From an uncultured Clostridia bacterium (lineage in GTDB: Bacteria; Bacillota; Clostridia; Oscillospirales; Oscillospiraceae), in assembly GCA_930990965.1 (NCBI GenBank), contig CAKNRQ010000005.1:1-64000 (forward strand): a stretch of DNA of 64,000 bases, given 5' to 3'. Of the stretch, positions 16,788 to 25,740 are shown piece by piece. Under the pieces are notes generated by a model that did no database searches, was not told the origin of the DNA, and worked only from the letters and a program-made list of their open reading frames with translations. Every line of letters begins with the position of its first letter. Position 1 is the stretch's first letter. The position numbers and the translations under genes are program-made.

Positions 16788-17834
16788 ATGATGAAGATGA
16801 AGAAACTGCTCTGCATTGCCCTCGCGGCAATCATGGTCCTCGCGCTTGCCGCCTGCGGCAGCACTACCCAACCCAGCGAGAACGGCGATCCGTCCTCAGC
16901 CCCCGCCAGCGATCCCGCAGCCAGCGCCGAACCGAGCGAGAACGCAGAGGTTGAGGCCCAGTACGTCGTCGGCATCTGCCAGCAGATGACCCACGACGCG
17001 CTCGACCAGGCCACTCAGGGCTTCAAGGATGCACTCAATGAAATTCTCGGCGAGGGTGTCGTAAAGTTTGAAGAGGGCAACGCCGGCGGCGAGCAGAACA
17101 ACTGCACCACCATCATCGACGGTTTCGTCTCCGAGGGTGTGGACCTCATCCTTGCGAACGCCACCTGGCCTCTGCAGGCCGCAGCCAGCGCCACGGCCGA
17201 CATCCCCATCCTCGGCACTTCAGTCACCGACTACGCCACCGCACTGAACATTGACAACTGGACCGGCACCGTGGGCGGCAATATCTCCGGCACCAGCGAC
17301 CTCGCCCCGCTCGACCAGCAGGCGGCTATGATTCAGGAACTCTTCCCCGACGCCACAAACGTGGGCCTGCTCTACTGCTCCGGTGAACCCAACAGCGTCT
17401 ACCAGATCGAGACCATCACCGGCTACCTCGAGGAAATGGGCTACACCTGCACCCCCTACGCCTTCACCGACGTAAACGACCTCTCCAGCGTCACTCAGAT
17501 GGCCTGTGACAACTCCGACGTCATTTACATTCCGACCGACAACACCGCTGCCGGCAACACTGAAACGATAGCAAACATAGTCCTCGCCGCTGGCGTGCCT
17601 GTAGTCGCCGGTGAGAGCGGCATCTGCTCCGGCTGCGGCGTGGCTACGCTGTCGATAAGCTACTACGACATCGGCTACACCACCGGCGAGATGGCCGCCC
17701 AGATTCTACAGGGCGAAGCCGACATCTCCACGATGCCCATTCAGAGCGCGCCGAATGTCACCAAGATGTACAACGCGACCAACTGCGAGACTCTCGGCAT
17801 CACGATTCCCGAAGGCTACGAGGCCATAGCATAA
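16788..17834 (+). CDS. ABC transporter substrate-binding lipoprotein (ABC_sub_bind/TrpX-like), first copy
   Basis: 348 residues from the ATG at 16788 (AAAAGGAG upstream; a longer in-frame start overlaps the terminator). Lipoprotein signal with lipobox LAAC near residue 24, an Ala/Ser/Pro/Glu linker, then the periplasmic-binding fold of the PF04392 family, which includes the predicted tryptophan/tyrosine-binding TrpX of Firmicutes. The Phe/Tyr leader just upstream points to an aromatic amino acid ligand (inference). A close paralogue lies at 20038-21024. Followed by the permease and ATPase of the same importer. Confidence 0.9.
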   Translation: MMKMKKLLCIALAAIMVLALAACGSTTQPSENGDPSSAPASDPAASAEPSENAEVEAQYVVGICQQMTHDALDQATQGFKDALNEILGEGVVKFEEGNAGGEQNNCTTIIDGFVSEGVDLILANATWPLQAAASATADIPILGTSVTDYATALNIDNWTGTVGGNISGTSDLAPLDQQAAMIQELFPDATNVGLLYCSGEPNSVYQIETITGYLEEMGYTCTPYAFTDVNDLSSVTQMACDNSDVIYIPTDNTAAGNTETIANIVLAAGVPVVAGESGICSGCGVATLSISYYDIGYTTGEMAAQILQGEADISTMPIQSAPNVTKMYNATNCETLGITIPEGYEAIA

Positions 17835-17846
17835 CAGAAAACAAAA

Positions 17847-17881
17847 GCGGCGCGGGAAGGCTCTGCCTTCCCCGTGGCCGC
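17847..17881 (+). other. intra-operon hairpin between binding protein and permease genes
   Basis: GCGGC and GGGAAGGC arms with partners GCCTTCCC and GCCGC, a 3-base loop and a small internal loop. No T-run follows, so it more likely protects the 3' end of the abundant binding-protein mRNA than terminates. Confidence 0.6.
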
Positions 17882-17898
17882 GAAATCCGGAGGACAAC

Positions 17899-18870
17899 AT
17901 GGAATTCTTGCAATCGTTAGTAAACTCCCTGCCGGGCGTACTCGGCCAGGGACTTATCTGGGGCCTGATGGCCATGGGCGTATACATCACCTACCGTGTG
18001 CTCGACATAGCTGACCTCACAGTTGACGGCACATTGGGCTTCGGCGGTGCGGTGTGCGTCCTGCTAACAGTCAACGGCGTCAACGTCTGGCTTGCGACGC
18101 TGATAGCGATGCTCGCCGGTATGCTCGCCGGACTGGTAACCGGCCTCTTCCACACGAAATGCGGAATTCCGGCCATTCTCGCCGGCATCCTGACGCAGCT
18201 CGCGCTCTATTCCGTGAACCTGCGAGTCATGGGCTGGGGCACCAGCGCCGGTACTCAGGCCACGCTCGCGGTGAGCGTAGACAAGTACGACCTGATTCTC
18301 TCGAGCCGCTACGTGCGCGACTGGAGTGAAAACCTGATAAACAACCCCATTGTCGTTATGATACCTGTCACCGCTGTGGTAGTAGCGATACTTTGGTGGT
18401 ACTTTAAAACCGAGAGCGGCAGCGCGTTGCGCGCCACGGGCGCCAACCGCCAGATGGCCCGGGCACAGGGCATCAACACCTCCACCGCAACCGTCATCGG
18501 CCTGATGATCTCAAACGGCCTGGTCGGCCTGGCCGGCGGTCTGCTGGCCCAGTATCAGGGCAGCAGCAGCGTCGATATGGGCCGCGGCGCCATAGTCATC
18601 GGCCTTGCCGCGGTCATCATCGGAGAAGTGCTCCTGCGTGGTCACGGCAAAGTGCTTGTCGGGCTCCTGGGCTGCACGCTCGGCTCCATTGTATACTACT
18701 TCGTCATCCAGATAGTGCTCAGGCTCGGCCTCGGCACCAACGACCTCAAACTTTTCACCGCACTCATAGTCGCGCTCTTCCTCGCCGTCCCCTACTGGAA
18801 GGGCAAAGCCGCCACCGCGCGTAAGCGCTCCGTCAATTCCAAGGAGGAAAAGAACAATGCTCGAGCTTAA
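17899..18870 (+). CDS. ABC transporter permease (TrpY-like)
   Basis: 323 residues, strongly hydrophobic with about 8-9 membrane segments from residue 12 on, of the permease family paired with ABC_sub_bind lipoproteins (COG4120 type). A GATGANRQMARAQGINT stretch near 175 is the cytoplasmic EAA-like coupling segment. GGAGG precedes the ATG. The last 14 bases overlap the ATPase gene, so the two are translationally coupled. A single permease gene implies a homodimeric channel. Confidence 0.9.
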   Translation: MEFLQSLVNSLPGVLGQGLIWGLMAMGVYITYRVLDIADLTVDGTLGFGGAVCVLLTVNGVNVWLATLIAMLAGMLAGLVTGLFHTKCGIPAILAGILTQLALYSVNLRVMGWGTSAGTQATLAVSVDKYDLILSSRYVRDWSENLINNPIVVMIPVTAVVVAILWWYFKTESGSALRATGANRQMARAQGINTSTATVIGLMISNGLVGLAGGLLAQYQGSSSVDMGRGAIVIGLAAVIIGEVLLRGHGKVLVGLLGCTLGSIVYYFVIQIVLRLGLGTNDLKLFTALIVALFLAVPYWKGKAATARKRSVNSKEEKNNARA

Positions 18871-19654
18871 AAACGTCTCCAAGACTTTCAACCCCGGCAC
18901 AATAAATGCCAAGACCGCGCTCAAGGGCCTGAATCTCTGCCTCAACGACGGCGACTTTGTCACGGTCATCGGCGGTAACGGCGCCGGCAAGAGCACCATG
19001 CTCAACGCCATCGCCGGCGTCTTCGACATAGACGGCGGCAGCATAAGCATCGACGGCAACGAGATCAGCCGTAAAAGCGAGCACAAGCGTGCGTCCATGA
19101 TCGGCCGCGTATTCCAGGACCCGATGATGGGCACGGCCCCGACCATGACCATCGAAGAGAACCTGGCCCTGGCCGCTCGCCGCGGCCGCCGCCGCACCCT
19201 CGCCTGGGGCATTAAGAAGAGCGAGCGCGAGCACTACCGCGACCAGCTCTCCCGCCTCGGCCTGGGCCTTGAAAACCGCCTTACCACCCGTGCGGGCCTG
19301 CTCTCCGGCGGCCAGCGCCAGGCGCTCACCCTGCTAATGGCCTCTCTCGTGCGCCCCAAGCTCCTGCTTCTTGACGAGCACACCGCCGCCCTCGACCCCG
19401 CCACGGCCGAGCGCGTTCTGGAGCTCAGCGACCAGATCGTTGAAGAGGGCCGTCTGACCACCCTCATGGTCACGCACAATATGCGCGACGCCATAGAGCA
19501 CGGCAACCGCCTCATCATGATGAGCGAGGGACGCATAGTCCTCGACATTTCCGGCGAAGAAAAGCGCCGCCTCACGGTCGACTCCCTGCTCGCTAAGTTC
19601 TCCAGAGCCGCCGGCGAAGACCTTCTGACCGACCGCGTGCTTATAGGCGCATAA
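18857..19654 (+). CDS. ABC transporter ATP-binding protein (TrpZ-like)
   Basis: 265 residues. Walker A GGNGAGKST at 39-47, signature LLSGGQRQAL near 150, Walker B LLLLDEHTAALD near 173 and the switch histidine in MVTHNMRDA near 205. The aromatic-importer ATPases of this class (COG1101) have the same DEHTAALD wording. AAGGAGG inside the permease gene drives translation. Confidence 0.92.
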   Translation: MLELKNVSKTFNPGTINAKTALKGLNLCLNDGDFVTVIGGNGAGKSTMLNAIAGVFDIDGGSISIDGNEISRKSEHKRASMIGRVFQDPMMGTAPTMTIEENLALAARRGRRRTLAWGIKKSEREHYRDQLSRLGLGLENRLTTRAGLLSGGQRQALTLLMASLVRPKLLLLDEHTAALDPATAERVLELSDQIVEEGRLTTLMVTHNMRDAIEHGNRLIMMSEGRIVLDISGEEKRRLTVDSLLAKFSRAAGEDLLTDRVLIGA

Positions 19655-19756
19655 CATTCGTCTAAGGGGAACTTCGTCCCCCCTAGATGCCCGGCATAAA
19701 TGCCGGGATACCTCCCTCGCCTTGCACGGCAAGGCGGTCGCGCCGCCGCGGCGAGG

Positions 19757-19900
19757 ACAAAAGTTTTCGTCCACCTTTTACAAAAGGTGGCGGGTTCCAA
19801 GGGCAGCGCCCTTGGTCGCTCGCCGCAGCGAGCGAAACTCCCCAAATAATAAAGAAAGATCAGGAAGGGGTCCGGGGGAACCCTATCAAGGGGTTCCCCC
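19757..19900 (+). repeat. dispersed multi-stem intergenic element, copy B, within a hairpin-rich spacer
   Basis: Matches the reverse complement of 5211-5350. Stems: CCACCTTTT/AAAAGGTGG, CCAAGGGC-AGC-GCCCTTGG, TCGCTCGC-CGCA-GCGAGCGA and GGGGGAACCC/GGGTTCCCCC. The whole 383-base spacer from the ATPase to the second binding protein is packed with hairpins: 19666-19681, 19690-19707, 19718-19736, this element, 19902-19923 (TTCGCCCGC/GCGGGCGAA) and the terminator at 19952-19985. No ORF is seen. Confidence 0.8.
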
Positions 19901-19951
19901 GTTCGCCCGCCCAAGCGGGCGAAATAAGAATAAAGGTATAGGTAAGCAACT

Positions 19952-19985
19952 ATGCACCCTGCCAGGGGGCACGGGTGCATTTTTG
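19952..19985 (+). terminator. intrinsic terminator after the ABC operon
   Basis: ATGCACCC-TGCC ... GGCA-c-GGGTGCAT (12 pairs, one bulge) followed by TTTTT. It lies about 50 bases before the second binding-protein gene, so it either ends the operon or tempers read-through into that gene. Confidence 0.7.
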
Positions 19986-20037
19986 CGGCCCAAAATGGGC
20001 CAAATACAGCAAAATCCAAAGGAAAGAGGAAAAAACA

Positions 20038-21024
20038 ATGCGCAAGAAACTGCTCTCCGCGGCCGTGGCCGCCGTCATGACGCTCTCGCTCGCCGCCTGT
20101 GGCACCGCCACACCGACGGAAACCGACGACGCGAGCGCCGAGAACCCCGATGCCTATATAGTCGGCATCTGCGAACAGATGGAACACGTCTCACTCAGCG
20201 AAGCCACGCGCGGCTTTAAGGACGCGCTCATCGAGCTGTTGGGCGAAGAGAACGTGGTCTTCCGTGAGCAGAATGCCAACGGAGAGCAGAACGCCTGCGG
20301 AACTATAATAGACGGCTTCGTCAGTGACGAAGTTGACCTTATCCTCGCCAATGCCACCTGGCCGCTGCAGGCCGCAGCCAGCGCAACCGCCGATATCCCC
20401 GTGCTCGGCACGTCCATAACCGACTACGGTACCGCCCTCGGCATCGAGGACTTCTCCGGTACCGTCGGCAACAACATCTCCGGCACCAGCGACCTCGTCG
20501 ATCTCGAGGGCCAGGCCGGAGTGCTCCAGGAGCTCTTCCCCGACGCCGAGAATGTGGGCCTGCTCTATTGCTCTGGTGAACCCAACAGCGTCTATCAGGT
20601 TGAGACCGTGCGCGGCTATCTCGAAGACATGGGCTATACCTGCGAAGTCTACGCCTTCACCGACGTGAACGACCTCTCCAGCGTCACCCAGACCGCCTGC
20701 GATAACTCTGACGTACTCTATATACCCACTGACAACACCGTCGCCTCCAACACCGAGGCCGTGGCCAATGTCGCCATGGCCGCCGGAGTCCCCATCGTGG
20801 GCGGCGATCCCGGCATCTGCTCCGGCTGCGGCGTGGCCACCATCGCCACCGACTACTATGAGCTCGGCCGCATCACCGGCGAAATGGCCGCCAAAATCCT
20901 CACCGGCGAAGCCGACGTCTCCACCATGCCCATAGAGTACGGCGTCATGGAGAAGCTCTATAACCCCGCCAACTGCGAAGCCCTGAATATCACCGTCCCC
21001 GAAGGCTACACCGCCGTCGAGTAA
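20038..21024 (+). CDS. ABC transporter substrate-binding lipoprotein (TrpX-like), second copy
   Basis: 328 residues from the ATG at 20038 (AAGAGGA upstream). Lipobox LAAC near residue 19. The mature part parallels the first copy closely: YIVGICEQMEH against YVVGICQQMTH, the identical LANATWPLQAAASATADIP block, the SGEPNSVYQ and DVNDLSSVTQ blocks, and ICSGCGVATI near the end. It has no permease or ATPase of its own, so it probably docks on the upstream importer with a different affinity or ligand. Confidence 0.9.
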   Translation: MRKKLLSAAVAAVMTLSLAACGTATPTETDDASAENPDAYIVGICEQMEHVSLSEATRGFKDALIELLGEENVVFREQNANGEQNACGTIIDGFVSDEVDLILANATWPLQAAASATADIPVLGTSITDYGTALGIEDFSGTVGNNISGTSDLVDLEGQAGVLQELFPDAENVGLLYCSGEPNSVYQVETVRGYLEDMGYTCEVYAFTDVNDLSSVTQTACDNSDVLYIPTDNTVASNTEAVANVAMAAGVPIVGGDPGICSGCGVATIATDYYELGRITGEMAAKILTGEADVSTMPIEYGVMEKLYNPANCEALNITVPEGYTAVE

Positions 21025-21033
21025 AACAAATAA

Positions 21034-21088
21034 TTGACGCCTGCGCCTCCCCGTGTTATCCTACACTTGTAGGACAGCGCGGGGAGGC
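21034..21088 (+). promoter_or_regulatory. promoter overlapping a hairpin that contains the next ribosome site
   Basis: TTGACG (21034-21039), 17-base spacer, TATCCT (21057-21062). GCCTCCCCG (21045-21053) pairs with CGGGGAGGC (21080-21088), and an inner TCCTAC/GTAGGA stem closes it. The 3' arm is the GGGGAGG ribosome site of the gene at 21095. Transcripts reading through from the binding-protein gene would hide that site, while those starting near 21069 would not. It may also serve as terminator. Confidence 0.55.
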
Positions 21089-21094
21089 TATTTT

Positions 21095-21772
21095 ATGGAG
21101 GCAAAGAAAAAGCTCCGGCGGTGCAGCGCCGTCATAATTGTGCTCGCCACATTGCTGGCAGTCTGTACCCTGGGGCTCTTCATGCTCTGGCAGTGTTCTG
21201 TGCAGCTCGAAGCGCGCGGCGATGTCTACGAGAGTGGAGTATATGAGGCGCTGGAGGGCGTTACTGTAGTGTGGGAGCAGACCGCCGATGAGTTGAGTAC
21301 AGAGCTTGGCATGCTCAGTTCGGGTGAACTGAGCTACGACGAGTTCGCGCTCATACTAGAGCGGCGCGAACGTATCGTACACGAAACCTTCCGCATACGT
21401 CTGGCCTGGTGGAATACCGTAACCTGCGGGCAGTCTGAGGCAGGCAGCTACGGCCCTGCAAAATATGGTGAGCTCAACTCGGAGCTCATGCGCCTACTGG
21501 CCCTGTTGGTGCCGGATCCCGTAGGCTTCAAGACGCTCACGAGCAGCGAGCTGGAACTACTGTCAGAGTGCTACGGCAACATATCCGAAGTGCTCAACTA
21601 CCGGCGCGACTCCTTTATGGAGGTGCTGCGCGAGGATGATGCCACTGAATCGGAGCTCATATTTGCAGTTGAGCTCTTCGCCTCTGAGCTGGATGAGATA
21701 GAGCGCCTCGTGCTCCAACCCGGCTCCGACTCCGATGTTGACAGTTCGGTACGAAGGTTTCTAATTTATTAA
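21095..21772 (+). CDS. single-pass membrane protein with extracytoplasmic domain, unknown function
   Basis: 225 residues from the ATG at 21095 (GGGGAGG upstream). Basic N-terminus (KKKLRRC), one membrane segment at about 11-32, then an acidic, mostly helical domain rich in Glu/Leu. No family recognised. The promoter and hairpin at 21034-21088 give it separate expression from the ABC importer. Could be a sensor-like or envelope accessory protein; no enzymatic motif seen. Confidence 0.7.
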   Translation: MEAKKKLRRCSAVIIVLATLLAVCTLGLFMLWQCSVQLEARGDVYESGVYEALEGVTVVWEQTADELSTELGMLSSGELSYDEFALILERRERIVHETFRIRLAWWNTVTCGQSEAGSYGPAKYGELNSELMRLLALLVPDPVGFKTLTSSELELLSECYGNISEVLNYRRDSFMEVLREDDATESELIFAVELFASELDEIERLVLQPGSDSDVDSSVRRFLIY

Positions 21773-21953
21773 CAGTTAGTTCGCTGTTTTTTACATGTTT
21801 CAACTTGATTTAGAGGCCAGTATAGGTTATTATATATAAGGAAGCGCAATACAGCCCCCGCGGTGCTGTGCAATTTTGCATGAATGGAGGTGAATTCGGC
21901 ATTTGCGCCGGGCGCGGCTGGCAAAACTAAATCAACAGTCAGGAAGGTCAGAC

Positions 21954-22382
21954 ATGAACATTCCTAAAATACTCACACCCAAAGCAATGACCGCTTATCT
22001 GAGCGCAGATGATACAGTCCGTCAGGGGCTTGAAGTCATGCGCCGTCATGGATACACAGCCATACCGGTGCTCAACGACCGGGGCGAGTACATAGGCTGC
22101 ATAACCGAGGGTGACTTTCTCTGGCACATACTTGCCACGGGGACAACCTCCCTCAAGCACCAGGAGCAGTACAGAATCGCGGACCTTGTCCGGCAGGATT
22201 TCTGCCCTCCGCTCGGCATTGCCGCCGATGACGAAGAGGTCATCGAGGCAGTTTTGCAGCAGAACTTTGTGCCTATAGTGGATGACCGAGGCTGCTTCTG
22301 CGGCATAGTAACGCGCCGCAGCGTGATTGCGGCCCTGGCAGGGGCCGAGGTTGATCTGATTGGCAAAACAATCTGCAAATAA
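21954..22382 (+). CDS. CBS-domain pair protein (DarB/CbpB-like)
   Basis: 142 residues from the ATG at 21954 (AGGAAGG upstream), essentially two CBS domains: about 8-60 (MTAYLSADDTVRQGLEVMRRHGYTAIPVL then GCITEGDFL) and about 75-136 (GIAADDEEVIEAVLQQNFVPIVDD then GIVTRRSVI). Small two-CBS proteins of this length in Firmicutes (DarB/CbpB) bind cyclic-di-AMP and tune (p)ppGpp or carbon metabolism; whether this one does is inferred from size and architecture only. Monocistronic. Confidence 0.85.
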   Translation: MNIPKILTPKAMTAYLSADDTVRQGLEVMRRHGYTAIPVLNDRGEYIGCITEGDFLWHILATGTTSLKHQEQYRIADLVRQDFCPPLGIAADDEEVIEAVLQQNFVPIVDDRGCFCGIVTRRSVIAALAGAEVDLIGKTICK

Positions 22383-22419
22383 TTAGATTAAAAATAGTAA
22401 ACCTCGGGTGCATTATATT

Positions 22420-22561
22420 GAACTGCCCCAGATTATACAGACAGTAAAAAATACCCCTGGAAGGAAAAATTGAGATTTAAGCGGAGAGACGTCGCGCAAG
22501 CGGGTCTCTCCGCTTAAATTTTCATATTCCTTTGTGCTGTCTGTATATCTTGGGGCAGTTC
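22420..22561. mobile_element. MITE-like element with terminal inverted repeats
   Basis: 142 bases bounded by GAACTGCCCCA and its exact complement, continuing inward as an imperfect 25-base inverted repeat (ATACAGACAG/CTGTCTGTAT). ATT stands on both outer sides (22417-22419, 22562-22564), fitting a 3-base target duplication as made by IS3-type transposases, whose ends often begin TGAACTG. The centre is a perfect 16-base hairpin (22475-22490 with 22504-22519, ATTTAAGCGGAGAGAC arm). No coding capacity. A strong double terminator is the alternative. Confidence 0.65.
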
Positions 22562-22651
22562 ATTAAAACGGGCGTTGCTTTTAGTTTACATAACTCGTTA
22601 CGGACAATGAATTCACCTTGCTGTTGTCAATAAAGCTGAACAGCATCACTT

Positions 22652-23517
22652 TTACCACTGCTTAAAAAAGTCAATAAACTCCTTGGCCTCTTTGGAGGGC
22701 TTGCGATATGTCAATGTAACCAGTCCAACCTCCCACACATTGGGCGGGTCTTCAGGTATCAGGGTTACCTCTTCCGGCATGCTGGCAGGTTCACCGATAT
22801 AGAAGCTGATGCCTGCATTCTTCTGACACAGATTGTATATAAGCTGAGTGTCAGAGCTGCGCATGATTATATTGGGCACAAATCCAGCCTTCTGACAGCG
22901 TGTATTAAACCCCTCACCGCATTTGTTGTCCTCATCTATGGTAATAAATTATTCGTCCTGCAACTGAGAAACGTGAATTTTATTACAGACGGACAGGGGG
23001 TTATCTGTGGAAATGAGGAAATAAACCGGCAGTTGTTTCATAACGTGGACGGTAAAAACTTCGGTGTCGATGGGCAGCGCGCAAAAGCCACATCGGCCTT
23101 CCCACTGGCGAGCGCGCTCTCACACTGTATGTCCGATGCTTGGTGGAGATTGATGTTCATCTCCGGGTGCAACTGCCTGAACACATCAAAGTAGTCCAAA
23201 GGAAAAACGTTTATCATTCCTGTGGGAATATACACATTAAGTACGGCTTTGTTTTTACCCTGTATATTTGAAATCTGTTCAATAACGCTGTTGTATTCCC
23301 CAACTATTCTGAGGGCACTGTTGAGCAGCAGCTTGCCGTATTCAGTCAGCTCAAGCTTTGCATTTTCCCGTATGAACAGCGGAACCGACAGCTCTTCCTC
23401 CATGCGTCCTATTATCTTACTTATCCCCTGCTGCGAAACTATCATCTGATTTGCGGCTTTAGTGAAGCTCATGTAGCGGCACACAGTTATAAAACAGTTT
23501 AATTGGTATATGTTCAC
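22652..23517 (-). pseudogene. LysR-family regulator, broken by a frameshift and a stop
   Basis: Residues 1-60 are a LysR HTH (LNCFITVCRYMSFTKAANQMIVSQQGISKII) and the rest a LysR substrate-binding domain. The reading frame is lost near 23076-23081, where GCGCGC appears in place of GCGC (2-base expansion): removing it gives DVAFALPIDTEVFTVHVM in frame. The same frame then meets TAA at 22951-22949 between DE and FITIDEDN, after which it runs cleanly to FKQW and the true stop. It faces the flavoenzyme gene at 23782 and was presumably its activator. Confidence 0.85.
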
Positions 23518-23659
23518 ACGGCTCTCCCCAAAGTTTTTTATATTGAGTGGTTATCTTTACGTAAATTTTATAACGAATCCCGTAGAAATTCAACCAGCTG
23601 TGCAAATTATTGTTTGCCGGTTCAGGGTCTGTCTCCTTGTCTGTGCGTAAGTTCGGGCT

Positions 23660-23685
23660 TGGTCACAACCTTTTGGTTGTGACCA
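23660..23685. promoter_or_regulatory. palindrome between the LysR pseudogene and the flavoenzyme gene
   Basis: TGGTCACAACC-TTTT-GGTTGTGACCA, 11-base perfect arms; a second weaker repeat ACCACA/TGTGGT follows to 23701. Position between divergent genes suggests the old LysR operator, or a hairpin in the leader. Confidence 0.55.
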
Positions 23686-23781
23686 CACAGAAAATGTGGT
23701 TATGTAATTAACAATCTTGACAAGTTACAATATTAACAAGCAAGCGGGGTAACCGACTGCAACAGTCAAGGAGGAAGACAA

Positions 23782-25726
23782 ATGTACAAGACAAAATACC
23801 CTCATCTGGCCGAACCTCTGAAATTGGGTCACAGTGGAATCATCCTTAAGAACAGGATAACCTGGCCCCCCAGTGGAACTTCATGGCAAGCTATGACAAC
23901 CACATAACCAGGGAGTGCGTAGAAGCAATCATACCCTTTGCCAAAGGCGGCTCCTCGGTTGTAGCCATGGGCAGCGGCTTTATCAATAAAGAGCTTCCGG
24001 CCGCATGTCACCATGTACCCGCATGAGCGATCCCCACATAGTCGTAACACTGTCCCAGTGGGTTGAAGCTGCTCGCAGATGGGGTGCTAAAGCTGAAGTT
24101 GAGTTGGTACCCGTCGCCTCATACTTTGGTACTCACGAAGTTGAAAGCTCCGTCGGCATCCCCATGGACATCGACATTAATATTCTCACGCACGATGAAA
24201 TTAAGCAGTTCATTGAAGACTATGCCGTCGCAGCGCGTCACGCTATGAAGGCCGGCGTTGATATCATAAATGTACATGGTGCTCACGGCCAGCTCCCGGC
24301 ACTGCTCTTTAATCCTGTTTTCAACAAGCGCACTGACGAATACGGTGCCCAGAACTTTGAAAACCGCTGCCGCTTTGCAGTTGAACTTCTGGACGCCATT
24401 CGCGCCGAAGTGGGTAATAACTGTGCAATTGAGTACCGACTGAGCTGCACCGACATCGTCGAGGGCTCTCCCAGTGTGGAAGAAGTCATTGAGTTTGCAA
24501 AAGTTATCCAGGGAAAGATTGACATGCTACTGATTTCCCGCGGCTGCCTGGCCATCAACAAACTCATGCCGCTCATACTACCTTGCACCTACATAGACCA
24601 CGGCATAAATATCGAATATGCCGCCAAGTTCAATGCCGCACTGGACATCCCCGTCGGTGTCGTCGGTGCTGTTACCTTCGAGCAGGCCGAGGAAGCTGTT
24701 GCAAGCGGCAAGGTTGAGTATGTCGCCATGGGCCGCCAGAACATTGCCGACCCCGACTGCGTAAACAAGGCTCTGCACGGGCATGAAGATGACATATGCC
24801 CCTGCATCCGCTGCAACACCTGCATCAGCCGCAGCCACTTCTTCATGAAGCCTCCCCGCTGCGCCGCTAATCCGAAGTACAACAGGGGTATGGATTACAA
24901 TTACATGCCGCCGATAACGAAGCAGAAAAAAGTTGCCATTATAGGTGGTGGCCCTGCAGGCATTGAGGCAGCACGTGTTGCGGCTGAGCGCGGACACGAC
25001 GTCACCCTCTTTGGGAAGAGCGATATACTCGGTGGTGTGTTCCGCGACGCCGGCGCGGCCCCATTCAAAGAGGATCTACGCAAGTACCTAGCCTATGTCA
25101 TCCGCAAAGCCCACGAGCAAAAGAATCTCACCATCCGTATGAACACTGAGGCCACTCCTGAAATGCTCGACGCCGAGGGATTCGAAGCCGCCATTATCGC
25201 CATCGGCAACGTACCTTTCTACCCCACTTGGCTCAGCTGCAAAGATCCCGGCCGCGTTGTGCTTGTCAACGACATTGACAGCGGAGCTGCACAGGCTGGT
25301 AAGGATATAGTTATCGTCGGCGCCGGTATCACCGGACTGGAAACCGCTCTGCGTTTTGCGCGTCTCGGCCGCAACGTAACTGTCATCGACATGCTTGACC
25401 GCGAGCACATCGGACAGACCGTCGCACCCATAAACGCCTATGCCCTCTTTGACCTGCTCGACGAGGAGCGTTGGACCCTTATGTGCGAGACCAAGCTTGC
25501 CGATGTCACTGATGAAGGCGTAATTATAGAGGACAAGGATGGCAATAGGCAGACACTCAGCGCCGACACTGTTATCCTGGCTATGGGCGGCAAGCCGAAC
25601 ACCGACGCAATCCGCGCCTTTGAGCACGCCATCCCCGAGACCTATGTCGTTGGAGACTGCAATGGCCAGCTCGGCAATCTCTGGAATTCTGTGACCACCG
25701 CCTTTGACGCGGCTATGGTACTTTAA
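23782..25726 (+). pseudogene. 2-enoate reductase/BaiCD-like flavin oxidoreductase with two frameshifts
   Basis: An old-yellow-enzyme-family NADH:flavin oxidoreductase with FMN barrel, Fe-S motif and FAD/NAD domains (about 648 residues if restored), as in 2-enoate reductases, BaiCD/BaiH and gut steroid reductases. Start ATG 23782 (AAGGAGGAAG upstream) gives MYKTKYPHLAEPLKLGH... The frame breaks at a C6 run (23866-23871); one added C restores NRITWPPQWNFMASYDN, which aligns residue for residue with the next gene. A second one-base loss lies between about 23990 and 24027, before SDPHIVVTLSQW. Beyond that it is intact: CIRCNTC Fe-S ligands, VAIIGGGPAGIEAARVA (FAD) and IVIVGAGITGLETALRF (NAD). Confidence 0.85.
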
Positions 25727-25740
25727 TAGGAGCAGGTCCA

